Counted from the stretch's first letter, positions 47,250 through 58,984 are shown. The stretch is DNA of 64,000 bases from Brevundimonas poindexterae (GCF_020524625.1 NZ_JAIVLL010000002.1:310001-374000); one strand, 5' to 3'. Program-made: numbers and translations. The notes: generated by a model from the letters alone, not told the origin.

Positions 47250-48449
47250 CTAGCGCCCCGGGCGACGGGTCATGGCACTGGCGGGCGCCAGTTGCAGACC
47301 ACGGGCCTCAAGCCCGGCCGCCCAGCGGGCCACGGCCTCGACCGTCACGGGATAGCTGAATCCGGTGCCGAGCGCATCGCCGCGCTGCTTGGCCATGGCC
47401 TCGACCGCATTCAGCTGACCCATGATGGCGACCGGGGTCTGGGTCTCGTCAATCACCCGGTCGGCACTGGCGCGCGACCAGGCACCGGGTCGGCGGCGCG
47501 CTTGGCCGTCGTCGATGAAGGCCAGACCGTGGGTGCGCAGCGTGCCCAGCATGCTGCCGAACGCCGCGTCTGACGTCATGAAGCGGTCGCCCAGATAGTT
47601 GGTCACGCCGAAATAGCCGGTCGCCCGGCCCAGCAGCCAGGGCAGCTTGCTGGCGACATCGTCGGGGCCGCCGTCCGCCAGCAGGGTGTAGGGGCCCGGA
47701 TCGTTGTCGGGATAGCCGGTCGGCTCCATCGGGATTTCGATCATCACCTCATGGCCGTGCGCGCGGGCGAGGTCGATCCAGGCCTGCAGGTCGTCAGCAT
47801 AGGGGACGAAGCTGAGGGTGATTTCCGGGGGCAGGCGTTCGATCGCGGCGCGGGTGGTCGTGGCGTTCAGGCCGAGGCCACCGACGATCAGGGCCACGCG
47901 CGGCTTGCCGTTCGCCCGGAACGGACGGGCATAGGCTTCGGCCGGGGTGCGTCCGTCGGCCGAGATGACCGGCAGCGGGCCGGCGGGTCCCGGGCGGCTC
48001 AGGCCCTCGATCGGCGCGCGCGGCAGGGGCGAGGTGGCGGCCAGACGCGGGGCGGTGATGCCCTCGCCCGAGCCCGAGACGCTGGCGCCGTCGGGCAGGG
48101 TGATGACGGCCTCGGTCCCGAGGGCGTCGGGGTCGGCGCCCAGATCCAGCCAGGCCGCGTCGGCACCGACGGTAAAGGCCTCCATGCCGGTCGGCACGCG
48201 CTCCACGGCCGCCTCGCGCTTGAGGTCGACACGGGCGGACGGCAGGCCCGCGCGAGGGTCGCCCAGAACCGCGACGAACAGCCCGGCGCTCAGCAGGACC
48301 AGCAGCCCGGCCGAGGCGACGGCTACCGGCGGGCGACGGAAGAAGGCGACGGCCCGCCTGGCCAGGGCAGCGAAATCCATCCGCGGCGGCGGAGTGCCGG
48401 CCCGGCGGGCAAGACGCGACTGGCGTTTGGCGAAACTGGACTCAGACAT
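47250..48449 (-). CDS. Divergent polysaccharide deacetylase family protein (YibQ/DUF610)
   Basis: A 399-residue membrane-anchored protein. One hydrophobic segment lies near residues 42-63 (VAVASAGLLVLLSAGLFVAVL). A variable linker follows, then a NodB-like barrel: RVALIVGGLGLNATTTRAAI, PPEITLSFVPYADDL, HEVMIEIPMEP and LAFIDDG. The family usually sits, as here, between ctpA and rppH and is thought to act on the cell envelope. The activity is not established. It is 125 bases downstream of ctpA. Confidence 0.9.
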   Translation of the reverse strand: MSESSFAKRQSRLARRAGTPPPRMDFAALARRAVAFFRRPPVAVASAGLLVLLSAGLFVAVLGDPRAGLPSARVDLKREAAVERVPTGMEAFTVGADAAWLDLGADPDALGTEAVITLPDGASVSGSGEGITAPRLAATSPLPRAPIEGLSRPGPAGPLPVISADGRTPAEAYARPFRANGKPRVALIVGGLGLNATTTRAAIERLPPEITLSFVPYADDLQAWIDLARAHGHEVMIEIPMEPTGYPDNDPGPYTLLADGGPDDVASKLPWLLGRATGYFGVTNYLGDRFMTSDAAFGSMLGTLRTHGLAFIDDGQARRRPGAWSRASADRVIDETQTPVAIMGQLNAVEAMAKQRGDALGTGFSYPVTVEAVARWAAGLEARGLQLAPASAMTRRPGR

Positions 48450-48574
48450 CGGACCCGGTCGGCATCACGGCCCGGCCCGCAGACGCGGTTCAGGCTACCT
48501 TGCCCCATGATGCCGGGCGCCGGTTAAGAAAGCCTAACGCCCGATTCACCATGACGGGGTCGCGGCCCCCTGCC

Positions 48575-49939
48575 CTATTCCGGAGTGGCGGTCGCCGCCA
48601 TCTGGGCGGGTTCGGTGCCCGGCGGCGTGACGACGATGCCCTCGGGGGCCGCGGCCAGTTCGGTCAGGTCCCCGCCCGCGCGCAGCACGTCAAAGGCGCG
48701 CTCCAGCTGATAGTCCTTGTCGTCGGGATAGTCCTCGCCCGGGGCCTCGAACGGCACGTGGGGGCCCTTGCGCTCGGCCCCGATCGAGGCGTCCAGCGCG
48801 GTCGCATAGGCCGCCTCGGAGTAGATAAAGTTCGACCGGGCGACGATGCCCGCCTCGGCGAAGGAGCGCGAGACCTCCAGATCCGGCTCGATGCCGATCT
48901 TCTGGATGGAGGCGCCCGACGGGGTGTAATAGCGCGCCGTGGTGATCGACACGGCCCCATCCTGTCCGCCGCGCATCGGGATGACGGTCTGGACCGATCC
49001 CTTGCCGAAGCTGGTCAGGCCGACGATGGTCGCGCGCTGGTGGTCCTTGAGCGCGCCGGCCACGATTTCGGACGCCGAGGCCGAGCCATAGTTGACCAGC
49101 ACGACGACCGGCAGGCCGTTGGCCAGATCACCCGGACGGGCCGAATAGCGCTCGAACTGCTCGGGCCGCCGGCCACGCTGGCTGACGATCTCGCCGCGTT
49201 CGAGGAAGGCGTCCGACACGGCGATGGCCGCGGTCAGCAAGCCCCCGCCATTGTTGCGCAGGTCCAGCACATAGCCCTTGATGTTCGGGTTCTCGCCCTG
49301 CAGGCGGGCCATGACCTCGTTCAGCTCGCGGCCGGTGTTCTCGTTGAAGGTCGAGATGCGGACATAGCCGAAGTCGCCCTCGACCCGGCCCGTCACGGAC
49401 TCGATCTTGATGATCTCGCGCGTCAGGGTGACCTCGAGCGGCTCGGAGCCGTCACGCAGGAAGGTGACGCGCACGTCCGTACCCGCCGCCCCGCGCAGCT
49501 TCTCGGACACTTCCGACACCGACAGGCCCGCCGCGGTCATGCCCTCGATCGACGAGATCACATCGCCCGCCTGGACCCCGGCCCGGGCAGCGGGACCGCC
49601 GTCCATCGGCGAGATGACCTTCACGAAGCCGCCCTCGGCCGAAATGGTCAGGCCGACGCCGGAATACTGTCCTTCGGTGCGCTCGCGCAGCTCGCCAAAG
49701 CCCGCCGGCGCCAGATAGCTGGAGTGGGGGTCGAGCGCGGTCATCATGCCGCTCAGGGCCGCCTCGACCAGCTTCTTGTCGTCGACCGGGACCACATAGG
49801 CCTGCTTGACCACCGCCATGACGTCGCCGAACAGCTGGATGGCCTCGAAGGTCGAGTTGTTGCGGGCGTTCTGGGCCATGGCCGCAGCGCCGCCACCCAG
49901 AGCCAGGGCCGCACATCCGACAAGCAGCAGTTTACGCAT
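48575..49939 (-). CDS. ctpA: S41-family C-terminal processing peptidase
   Basis: Periplasmic serine protease of the CtpA type. The protein is 454 residues from the ATG at 49939, with a signal peptide cleaved near AMA|QN. The order is an N-terminal helical region, a PDZ domain (GLTISAEGGFVKVISPMDGGPA...GDVISSIEGM) and the S41 core. The catalytic Ser is in NYGSASASE and the Lys in GLTSFGKGSVQ. It follows envC on the same strand. An EnvC-like activator beside a Ctp protease fits joint control of peptidoglycan remodelling. Confidence 0.94.
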   Translation of the reverse strand: MRKLLLVGCAALALGGGAAAMAQNARNNSTFEAIQLFGDVMAVVKQAYVVPVDDKKLVEAALSGMMTALDPHSSYLAPAGFGELRERTEGQYSGVGLTISAEGGFVKVISPMDGGPAARAGVQAGDVISSIEGMTAAGLSVSEVSEKLRGAAGTDVRVTFLRDGSEPLEVTLTREIIKIESVTGRVEGDFGYVRISTFNENTGRELNEVMARLQGENPNIKGYVLDLRNNGGGLLTAAIAVSDAFLERGEIVSQRGRRPEQFERYSARPGDLANGLPVVVLVNYGSASASEIVAGALKDHQRATIVGLTSFGKGSVQTVIPMRGGQDGAVSITTARYYTPSGASIQKIGIEPDLEVSRSFAEAGIVARSNFIYSEAAYATALDASIGAERKGPHVPFEAPGEDYPDDKDYQLERAFDVLRAGGDLTELAAAPEGIVVTPPGTEPAQMAATATPE

Positions 49940-50076
49940 ACGTTCGTCTTTCCTTTGGCGGTGACGACGGGAGAGGACCCGAGCGTCCGACATGGGCCTT
50001 ATCAAATAGTGGAACCCGGGACCAAATCGAGGCGAAACCCCAGCCGGGATATAAAATCTGTGTCACCGGGCCGGGC

Positions 50077-51147
50077 CTAGTCCAGCCAGGGCGAGGGATC
50101 GACCGGCAGTTCCTCGCGGCGCAGCTCCAGCAGGACCGGCAGGGCCTCGCTGCCCTGCCCCAGCCGCTGGCCCGTCTCGACGCGCTGACCGGTGGCGACG
50201 TCCAGCGCACCCAGACCCGACAGGACGACCCGCCAGCCGGGCCCGGCATCCAGAATGACCACCTGACCCCAGCCTTCGAGCGAACCCGCGTGGATGACCT
50301 CGGCCGACAGGGGCGCGACCACGGGCTGGCCCGCGGCCCGCCATTGCCAGCCCGTCGATCCGCTGCCGAACCGCTCGACCGGCGCCCCCTCGACCGGTGC
50401 CATCAGGCTGTCGCGGCCGGCGGGCAGGCGCAGGGCCGGTGTCTGGTTGACGGCGACGGTCGGGACGTTGGCGCCCGAGGACCGCAGGCGGGCTTCCAGC
50501 GCGCGGGCCTCGCGACCGGCCCGCGCCGCCTCGGCCCGAAGACTGGCCCGACGGGCACGATCCGCGGACAGGCGGGCATCCAGACTGGCGCGACGGTCGC
50601 CCGTCTGGCTTTCGCTGACGAACAGCCGCTCGCTTTTCAGGGCCAGGGCCCGACGCTCCGCGACCACGGCATCCCGGCGCCGGTCGGCCTTTTCCACCTG
50701 GGCCTCGAGCGGCGCGACCAGCGCCTGCATCAGGACGGCGGCGCGCACCGTGTCGACCGCCTCGTCCGACGAGACCAGCAGCGGCGGCGGCGGATGCCGG
50801 GTCAGGGTCTGGAGCGCGCCCAGCACCCGGGCCAGCGGCCCCCGGGCAAGGGCCAGGTCCTCAAGCGCCCGCGCCTCGAGCCGACCGGCCGCATCCAGCT
50901 GGCGGCGCTGGAGCTGGACGGTCAGATCGCCCTCGACCGGCTGGCGGGCCAGGGCGGCTTCGGTCGAGGCGATGCGACGATCGAGGGCAGAGACATCCGC
51001 CTCCAGCCGCCGCGAGCGGATGACCGCGTCGCGATAGCGGGCCTGAAGCTGGGCGACGGCTTCCGGATCGGCACGGGTCGGGGTCTGGCCCGAGACGGGC
51101 CCGACCAGACCGCAGGCCAGCAGGACGATAAGGAGGGCACGCCACAT
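50077..51147 (-). CDS. EnvC-like murein hydrolase activator with degenerate LytM domain
   Basis: A 356-residue periplasmic protein: signal peptide, long Arg/Ala-rich coiled coil (about 25-225), then a LytM/M23 domain (about 245-356). The domain keeps the fold landmarks (PVVAPLSAEVIHAGSLEGWGQV, QRVETGQRLG, PVDPSPWLD). It lacks the usual HxxxD and HxH zinc ligands; these positions read GWQWRAA and LLELRR. A catalytically dead LytM domain with coiled coil is the hallmark of EnvC, which activates amidases at the division site. Confidence 0.92.
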   Translation of the reverse strand: MWRALLIVLLACGLVGPVSGQTPTRADPEAVAQLQARYRDAVIRSRRLEADVSALDRRIASTEAALARQPVEGDLTVQLQRRQLDAAGRLEARALEDLALARGPLARVLGALQTLTRHPPPPLLVSSDEAVDTVRAAVLMQALVAPLEAQVEKADRRRDAVVAERRALALKSERLFVSESQTGDRRASLDARLSADRARRASLRAEAARAGREARALEARLRSSGANVPTVAVNQTPALRLPAGRDSLMAPVEGAPVERFGSGSTGWQWRAAGQPVVAPLSAEVIHAGSLEGWGQVVILDAGPGWRVVLSGLGALDVATGQRVETGQRLGQGSEALPVLLELRREELPVDPSPWLD

Positions 51148-51152
51148 CGCCC

Positions 51153-51617
51153 TCAGTCCCGATGATAGGGGGTGCCGGCCAGCAGGGAGGTCGCCCGGTA
51201 GATCTGTTCGGCCAGCATGGCGCGGGCCAGGGCGTGGGGCCAGGTCTGTGGCCCGAAGGCCAGTGTCATCGAGGCCGCGTCCCGCACGCTGGCGTCCAGA
51301 CCGTCGGCGCCGCCGATGACAAAGGCCAGATGGCGCTCTCCGCCGTCGCGGATGTCGCGGATCAACTCGGCGAAGGCGCGCGACGAGAAGGTCCGCCCGC
51401 GCTCGTCACAGGCGATCAGGCGCGCCCCGGCCGTGGCCGCCAGCAACGCTGCGGCCTCGGGTGCCGGACCCGACTTTTTCGGTTCTAGATCCACCAGATC
51501 ACAGGGGCCCAGGCCGATCGCCCGGCCGGTGCGGCCCACGCGTTCGGCATAGTCGCTGGCGAGTTCAGCTTCGGGACCCCGCCCCGCGCGGCCGATGGCG
51601 ACGATCGAGAGTTTCAC
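51153..51617 (-). CDS. rlmH: 23S rRNA (pseudouridine1915-N3)-methyltransferase RlmH
   Basis: SPOUT methyltransferase acting on pseudouridine 1915 of assembled 70S ribosomes. The 154-residue length is normal. The SAM-binding knot is visible in LAFVIGGADGLD and MTLAFGPQTWPHALARAMLAEQIYRA. The C-terminal GTPYHRD is the family end motif. It lies six bases before envC and just after rsfS, the usual pair. Confidence 0.96.
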   Translation of the reverse strand: MKLSIVAIGRAGRGPEAELASDYAERVGRTGRAIGLGPCDLVDLEPKKSGPAPEAAALLAATAGARLIACDERGRTFSSRAFAELIRDIRDGGERHLAFVIGGADGLDASVRDAASMTLAFGPQTWPHALARAMLAEQIYRATSLLAGTPYHRD

Positions 51618-51644
51618 GAAGGCCGTCCCCGGACCGGCAAGGGA

Positions 51645-52067
51645 TCAGACGCGGGCCGTGCGGTGGGCGGCATCGACCGCCCAGATCTTTTCAATGTTGT
51701 AGAAGGTCCGCACCTCGGGCCGGAACAGGTGGACGATGACGTCACCGGCATCGATCAGCACCCAGTCGCAGTGCGGCAGGCCCTCGACCTTGACCCGGCC
51801 GAGGCCGTGATCCTTGAGCGTCCGCAGCAGGTGGTCGGCAAGCGCGCTGACGTGGCGATGCGAGCGGCCCGAAGCCACGATCATGGTGTCGGACATCGGG
51901 CTTTTGCCCTTGAGGTCGATCAGGACGATGTCCTGCGCCTTGTCCTCGTCCAGCTTGGCCAGGAGGGCGTTTTCGAGCGGGGTGCTTCCGGTCGGAAGTT
52001 CCGCAGAGTGGGCGCCGGGACTGTCCGGGCCGTCGGTCTCGGCGGAAGGCGTGTCGTCAGCGTGCAC
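51645..52067 (-). CDS. rsfS: Ribosomal silencing factor RsfS
   Basis: Binds L14 and blocks subunit joining in starvation. The protein is 140 residues from a GTG at 52067. The core begins near residue 35 (LDEDKAQDIVLIDLKGKSPMSDTMIVASG) and ends with HCDWVLIDAGDVIVHLFRPEVRTFYNIEKIW. The first 28 residues are acidic and low-complexity, so a later start is possible, though no better start codon is evident. It lies in the nadD-rsfS-rlmH order common in bacteria. Confidence 0.95.
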   Translation of the reverse strand: MHADDTPSAETDGPDSPGAHSAELPTGSTPLENALLAKLDEDKAQDIVLIDLKGKSPMSDTMIVASGRSHRHVSALADHLLRTLKDHGLGRVKVEGLPHCDWVLIDAGDVIVHLFRPEVRTFYNIEKIWAVDAAHRTARV

Positions 52068-52149
52068 GTCGTGCGCGGGCGAGGGGGTCAGCGGAATACT
52101 CCAGTCGGTGACAGATCAGGCGCCAGCCTAGCACATCCCGCCGGGGCGG

Positions 52150-52818
52150 TCACGAGCGGCCCGCCGCCGCACGAATCTCGGTCGAGGAGGCCCGGTTGAG
52201 CGGCGCCGTCAGATAGACCCAGGCCGGGGCCTCGCGGTCGGCGAGGGTCAGCGCCTCGTGGGCGTGGATGCGGTAGCGGCGATAGCGGAGGGCCGCAGGC
52301 GCCGAGCGGCTCTCCAGCAGGCTGCCGGGGCGGGCGACGACGGCCATGGGCATCAGGGACAGCAGGTCGGTCCAGCCGCGCCAACGATGGAAGCTGGCCA
52401 GATTGTCCGACCCCATAAGCCAGACGAACTTCACACCCGGATAACGGGCCGTGAGCGCCCGCAATGTGTCGATGGTGCGGGTGGTGCCGACCCGGGACTC
52501 AAAGTCGGAAATGACCATGTGGCGGGCGCCGTCGCCCCGGTCGGCCCAGTGACGGGCCGAGGCCATCCGCTCGGCGAGCGGGGCGGTTTCGGTCGAGGAC
52601 TTCAGCGGATTCTGGGGCGAGACCAGCCAGATGACCCGGTCCAGGCCCAGACGACGCAGGGCCGTTTCGGCCACATGGACATGGCCCTCATGCGCGGGAT
52701 TGAACGAGCCGCCGAACAGGCCGACCCGCATGCCCGGATAGAGCAGCAGCCCGTCGTTCAGGCCGCCGGGGCGGGGCCCGGAGGTCCGGGGGGCAGGGCC
52801 GGCGTGAAAGAAGCTCAA
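52150..52818 (-). CDS. nadD: Nicotinate-nucleotide adenylyltransferase
   Basis: Adenylates nicotinate mononucleotide in NAD synthesis. The nucleotidyltransferase motif GLFGGSFNPAHEGHVHVAE includes the (H/T)xGH-type site. WLVSPQNPLKS and the C-terminal SSTEIRAA (ISSTxIR-like) are also present. The reading starts at a TTG at 52818 (222 residues). An ATG at 52731 just before VGLFGG would remove the first 29 residues. A short N-terminal extension seems likely but the start is unsure. Confidence 0.94.
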   Translation of the reverse strand: MSFFHAGPAPRTSGPRPGGLNDGLLLYPGMRVGLFGGSFNPAHEGHVHVAETALRRLGLDRVIWLVSPQNPLKSSTETAPLAERMASARHWADRGDGARHMVISDFESRVGTTRTIDTLRALTARYPGVKFVWLMGSDNLASFHRWRGWTDLLSLMPMAVVARPGSLLESRSAPAALRYRRYRIHAHEALTLADREAPAWVYLTAPLNRASSTEIRAAAGRS

Positions 52819-52910
52819 GGACGGGTCTCGGCGGGGCTTATGCTCAGCGCTGCCCTAACATTCCCGTCCCGGCTTGTCTCGACCTGATTGCGGGGCCCTG
52901 ATTGTGGGGC

Positions 52911-54218
52911 TCAGGGCCGGGCGTGGCCCTTGCCGCGTACCACATATTTGAAGCTGGTCAGCTGTTCGGCGCCCACCGGGCCGCGCGCGTGCAGTCGGTC
53001 GGTGGAAATGCCGATCTCGCCGCCAAATCCAAACTCGCCGCCGTCGGCATACTGGGTCGACGCATTGGCCAGCACGATGCCGGCGTCCGCCTGGGACAGG
53101 AAGCGCTCGATCACCGCATCGTCGGAGGCGACGATCGCCTCTGTGTGACCCGAGCCGTAGCGGGCAATGTGCTCCAGCGCGCCGCCGATGCCGTCGACCA
53201 GTTTCACGGCCATGATGGCGGCCAGATATTCGGTGGGCCAGTCGGCGTCGGTGGCCTCGGTCGCGTCGGGGATGATCTTGCGGGCCGCAGGATCGGCGCG
53301 CAGCTCACAGCCGGCCTTGGTCAGGGCCTCGGCGATGCCCGGCAACAGTTTCTCGGCCCCGGCCTTGTCGACCAGCAGGGTCTCGGCGGCCCCGCAGACC
53401 GACACGCGGCGCATCTTGGCGTTCAGCACCACCTCGCGCGCCATGTCCGGATCGGCGCTGGCGTCGACATAGACATGATTGACGCCCTCGAGATGGCCGA
53501 GGACGGCGACGCGCGCCTCGGTCTGCACGCGCTCGACCAGCGAGCGGCCGCCGCGCGGGATGAGCAGGTCGATGGACCCGTCCAGGCCTTGCAGGATGTG
53601 ACCGACCGCCGCCCGATCGCGGGTGGTGACGATCTGCACGCACTCCTGCGGCAGGCCGGCATGCTTCAGCCCTTCGGCAAGGGCGGCGTGAATGGCGAGG
53701 TTCGAGCGCAGGCATTCCGAGCCTCCGCGCAGGATCACCGCATTGCCGGCGCGCACGGCCAGGGCCGCGGCATCGGCCGTCACATTGGGGCGGCTTTCAT
53801 AGATGATGGCCAGCACGCCGATCGGCGTACGCACCCGGGCGATGTCGAGGCCGTTGTCGGGGGTCCAGCGCGCCGTTTCGATGCCGACGGGGTCGGGAAT
53901 GGCCGCGATCTTCTCCAGAGCCTCGATCACCCCGCCCAGACGTTTTTCGTCGAGCGCCAGCCGGTCCATCATGGCCGACGCCATGCCCTTGGCCTTCGCG
54001 GCCTCGAGGTCCGCAGCATTGGCCTCCAGCACCTCGGCCGAGCGGGCCTTGAGCGCCTTGGCCATGCTGGCGATGGCGCGTGTCCGCGTCTCGGCCGAGG
54101 CAAGGCCCAGCTCTCGTGCTGCAGCGCGGGCCTTTCGGCCCAGAGCCAGCATCTCGGCTTCGAGGGTGGATCCGGTGGATGTGTCGGGTGCGATCTCCGC
54201 AGTCTGGGTCATGGTCAT
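52911..54218 (-). CDS. proA: Gamma-glutamyl phosphate reductase
   Basis: NADPH-dependent reduction of glutamyl phosphate, the second step of proline synthesis. The 435-residue length is normal. Landmarks are IGVLAIIYESRPNVTADAAAL, NAVILRGGSE and the catalytic Cys in MRRVSVCGAAETLL. GRGKGH-type residues end the protein. It follows proB by 59 bases on the same strand. Two near-identical 14-base units (CCTGATTG[C/T]GGGGC) lie between its stop and nadD. Confidence 0.96.
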   Translation of the reverse strand: MTMTQTAEIAPDTSTGSTLEAEMLALGRKARAAARELGLASAETRTRAIASMAKALKARSAEVLEANAADLEAAKAKGMASAMMDRLALDEKRLGGVIEALEKIAAIPDPVGIETARWTPDNGLDIARVRTPIGVLAIIYESRPNVTADAAALAVRAGNAVILRGGSECLRSNLAIHAALAEGLKHAGLPQECVQIVTTRDRAAVGHILQGLDGSIDLLIPRGGRSLVERVQTEARVAVLGHLEGVNHVYVDASADPDMAREVVLNAKMRRVSVCGAAETLLVDKAGAEKLLPGIAEALTKAGCELRADPAARKIIPDATEATDADWPTEYLAAIMAVKLVDGIGGALEHIARYGSGHTEAIVASDDAVIERFLSQADAGIVLANASTQYADGGEFGFGGEIGISTDRLHARGPVGAEQLTSFKYVVRGKGHARP

Positions 54219-54277
54219 TCCTTTAAGGTCGGTCCGTCTCCGTCAGTTTCAACCCCCGAGGGGCGGTTCGGGCTTCG

Positions 54278-56517
<2,240 letters not shown>

Positions 56518-56587
56518 TTACAGGCGTCTTTAAGCGGATCGAAAGCCGCAGCCTGCAGGATGGGCGGCGAAATCACGGGGGATCAGA

Positions 56588-57250
56588 ATGATCTCGACCA
56601 TCACAGGCCTGCTCCCGGCACCGCCGAGGCTGACGCCGACGCCGAAGGCGGAAGCGCCCGCGCGCGCGCCGAAGACACCCGACAAGACGGAGGAGGCCGG
56701 GGACGCCCCTGCCCTTCAACCCGCCTCGCAGAAGGCCCAGGCCCGCGACCTGGCCTGGAAGCGGCTGGAGCGGGTCAAGGCACGCATGGACGCGCTGAAG
56801 CTGATGATCAAGATCGATCCGCGCACCGCCCTGAAGCTGGCGGGCGAAATTGCGCGCGAGATGAAGGCGGCGGTCAAGGCCTATGCCGAGGCCGGCGGAC
56901 GCAATGTCTCGGCCGGGGACCTGGCCCTCATACGCCGACAGGCCGCCGATGCCATCGCGGCCCGCGACGCGTCCGCCGAAGCAGGCCTCGATACGACCGG
57001 CATGGATTCACAGATCAAGGCGCTGGAGGCCCGCGAGGCCGACGCCTTCTCGGATTATGCCTTCTTCGATGAGGTCCGGCAGATCGTGCGCGGCCTGAAG
57101 AAGGCCCGCGAGGATGTGCGCAGCGAGTCCCTCCAGTCCATCCATCCCCCGAGCGAGGAGGACTGGAAGCGCGCCGATCGCGATCAGGCCGAGCTGGAGC
57201 GAGAGATCGACAGGGCCGCGTCCGGCCCCGCCGTCTCGATCCGGGTCTAG
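56588..57250 (+). CDS. Hypothetical charged helical protein, 220 aa
   Basis: Unrecognised. There is no signal peptide or membrane segment. The N-terminal 50 residues are Pro/Ala/Lys-rich and probably disordered. The rest is helical and charged, with likely coiled coils around 52-100 (WKRLERVKARMDALKLMIKI, ALKLAGEIAREMKAAVKAYAE) and 140-200. It resembles flagellar or cell-envelope accessory helical proteins only in composition. It stands alone between divergent obgE and convergent ald, whose stop lies three bases after its own. Confidence 0.72.
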   Translation: MISTITGLLPAPPRLTPTPKAEAPARAPKTPDKTEEAGDAPALQPASQKAQARDLAWKRLERVKARMDALKLMIKIDPRTALKLAGEIAREMKAAVKAYAEAGGRNVSAGDLALIRRQAADAIAARDASAEAGLDTTGMDSQIKALEAREADAFSDYAFFDEVRQIVRGLKKAREDVRSESLQSIHPPSEEDWKRADRDQAELEREIDRAASGPAVSIRV

Positions 57251-57253
57251 GCC

Positions 57254-58369
57254 CTATTTGCCCCAGACGCCGTAGGGGTCGGACCACTCCATGCCCATGG
57301 CCTCGGCCACGGCGGGATAGGTGATCTGGCCGCCCAGCACATTGAGGCCGCGCGCCAGGTGCGGGTCCTTCTTCAGCGCGTCGAGGCCATGATCGGCCAG
57401 CGCCAGGCCGAACGGCAGGGTCGCGTTGTTCAGGGCTTCCGAAGAGGTGCGCGGCGCGGCGCCCGGCATATTGGCCACGCAGTAGTGGACCACGCCGTCG
57501 ATCTCATAGGTCGGGTCCTCGTGGGTGGTCGGCTTGGAGGTCTCGAAGCAGCCGCCCTGGTCGATGGCGACGTCGACCAGCACCGAGCCGTTCTTCATCT
57601 GCTTCAGGTGCTCGCGCTTGACCAGCTTGGGCGCGGCGGCGCCGTGCACCAGAACCGCGCCGATCACGACGTCGGCCTTCATGATCTCTTCCTCGATGGC
57701 GTTGATCGAGGAGTAGCGGGTGATGACCCGGCCGTCGGTCAGTTCGTCGATTTCGCGCATGCGGGGGATGGAGCGTTCCAGCACCACGACCTCGGCACCC
57801 AGACCCAGCGCCATGCGGGCCGAGTTAAAGCCCACCACGCCGCCACCCAGCACCGCCACGCGGGCCGGGGCCACGCCGGGCACGCCGCAGAACAGCAGGC
57901 CCATGCCGCCGTTGTGCTTCAGCAGGGTCTCGGCCGCCGAGAAGACGGCGATCCGGCCGGCCACTTCCGACATCGGCGCCAGCAGCGGCAGGCCGCCGTT
58001 GCGGTCGGTGACGGTCTCATAGGCGATGGCCGCGCACTTGGAGGCCAGCAGGCCCTTGGTCTGCTCGGGATCGGGCGCCAGGTGGAGATAGGTGTAGAGG
58101 ATCTGGTCCTCGCGCAGCATCTCCCATTCGACCTTCTGGGGCTCCTTGACCTTCACGATCATGTCGCTGTCGGCAAAGACGGTCCTGGCGTCGGGGGCGA
58201 TCTTTGCGCCCGCCAGCTTGTACTCGGCATCGGGGAAGCCCGCGCCCTCGCCGGCCCCGGTCTGGACCAGAACCGAGTGGCCGTGGGCCACATATTCGCG
58301 CACCGCCGTCGGCGTCAGGCCGATCCGGTGCTCGTTCTTCTTGATCTCCTTGGGGACGCCTACGCGCAT
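57254..58369 (-). CDS. ald: Alanine dehydrogenase
   Basis: NAD-dependent interconversion of L-alanine and pyruvate plus ammonia. The 371-residue length is typical. The N-terminus [20 protein letters not shown] matches, with substrate-binding Lys/His regions. The Rossmann motif is [19 protein letters not shown], followed by [19 protein letters not shown]. It is divergent from an Lrp/AsnC regulator, with a palindrome between them, so it is probably controlled by that regulator in response to alanine. Confidence 0.97.
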   Translation of the reverse strand: MRVGVPKEIKKNEHRIGLTPTAVREYVAHGHSVLVQTGAGEGAGFPDAEYKLAGAKIAPDARTVFADSDMIVKVKEPQKVEWEMLREDQILYTYLHLAPDPEQTKGLLASKCAAIAYETVTDRNGGLPLLAPMSEVAGRIAVFSAAETLLKHNGGMGLLFCGVPGVAPARVAVLGGGVVGFNSARMALGLGAEVVVLERSIPRMREIDELTDGRVITRYSSINAIEEEIMKADVVIGAVLVHGAAAPKLVKREHLKQMKNGSVLVDVAIDQGGCFETSKPTTHEDPTYEIDGVVHYCVANMPGAAPRTSSEALNNATLPFGLALADHGLDALKKDPHLARGLNVLGGQITYPAVAEAMGMEWSDPYGVWGK

Positions 58370-58445
58370 GACGGTTTCCTCTGCTGGGCGGCGATGGCCG
58401 GACCGGTGTCGGGTCGCAATCTAGCGAGGGGCGCGGCGCAGGTTC

Positions 58446-58469
58446 CTGTTCATTTTGCGAAGTGAACAG
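58446..58469. promoter_or_regulatory. Palindromic operator candidate for the Lrp/AsnC regulator
   Basis: CTGTTCA-N10-TGAACAG: perfect 7-bp inverted arms around TTTTGCGAAG, which is itself partly palindromic. It lies 77 bases upstream of the ald start and 34 bases upstream of the regulator start, in the divergent intergenic region. That position fits autoregulation and ald control by an Lrp-type dimer. Confidence 0.55.
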
Positions 58470-58503
58470 CGTAAAGTCGCAGAAGCTTGCGCGAGGAGCG
58501 ACC

Positions 58504-58980
58504 TTGAAGACTGTTTCTGCCGTCACCCTGGATGCGATCGATCGCAAGATGCTGCGCGCCCTGCAGGAGAATGGACGCATCTCGAATGCCGATCTGGCCC
58601 GCGCGGTGAACCTGTCGGAGAGCGCCTGCCTCAGGCGCCTGCGGGCGCTCGAGACCGCCGGTGTCATCAGCCGCTATGCCGCCATCATCAATGAGCGGGC
58701 CGTGGGCCTGCCGATCAGTGTGTTCGTCACCGTCACCCTGTCATCCCAGGCCGAAAGCGCCCTGACCGCCTTCGAGACGGCCGTCGCCACCGTGCCCGAG
58801 GTGGTCGAATGCTATCTGATGACCGGCGGCTCGGACTACCTGCTGCGACTGGTGGTGCGCGACGTCGACGATCTGGAGCGGGTCCATTCGCACGAGCTGA
58901 CCCGCATCCCCGGCGTCACCCGCGTCTCGTCCAGCGTCGCCATGCGCACCGTGGTCAAGCGCGGCGCGCTGCCGGTGTAA
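58504..58980 (+). CDS. Lrp/AsnC-family transcriptional regulator
   Basis: A 158-residue regulator from the TTG at 58504, chosen because GAGGAG lies five bases upstream and the length is then normal. An in-frame GTG at 58462 would start within the palindrome. The N-terminal helix-turn-helix is LDAIDRKMLRALQENGRISNADLARAVNLSESACLRRL in pattern. The C-terminal RAM domain (about 80-155) includes VPEVVECYLMTGGSDYLLRLVV. It is divergent from ald, the arrangement of AldR-type alanine-responsive regulators. Confidence 0.93.
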   Translation: MKTVSAVTLDAIDRKMLRALQENGRISNADLARAVNLSESACLRRLRALETAGVISRYAAIINERAVGLPISVFVTVTLSSQAESALTAFETAVATVPEVVECYLMTGGSDYLLRLVVRDVDDLERVHSHELTRIPGVTRVSSSVAMRTVVKRGALPV

Positions 58981-58984
58981 GACG

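Noticed and set aside
48525..48539. CtrA-type TTAA-N7-TTAA site upstream of the deacetylase gene
   Set aside because: Only the first half matches; the second reads TAAC, so it is too weak to report as a site.
52883..52910. Two near-identical 14-base units between proA and nadD
   Set aside because: A simple short tandem duplication with one mismatch; nothing suggests a function.
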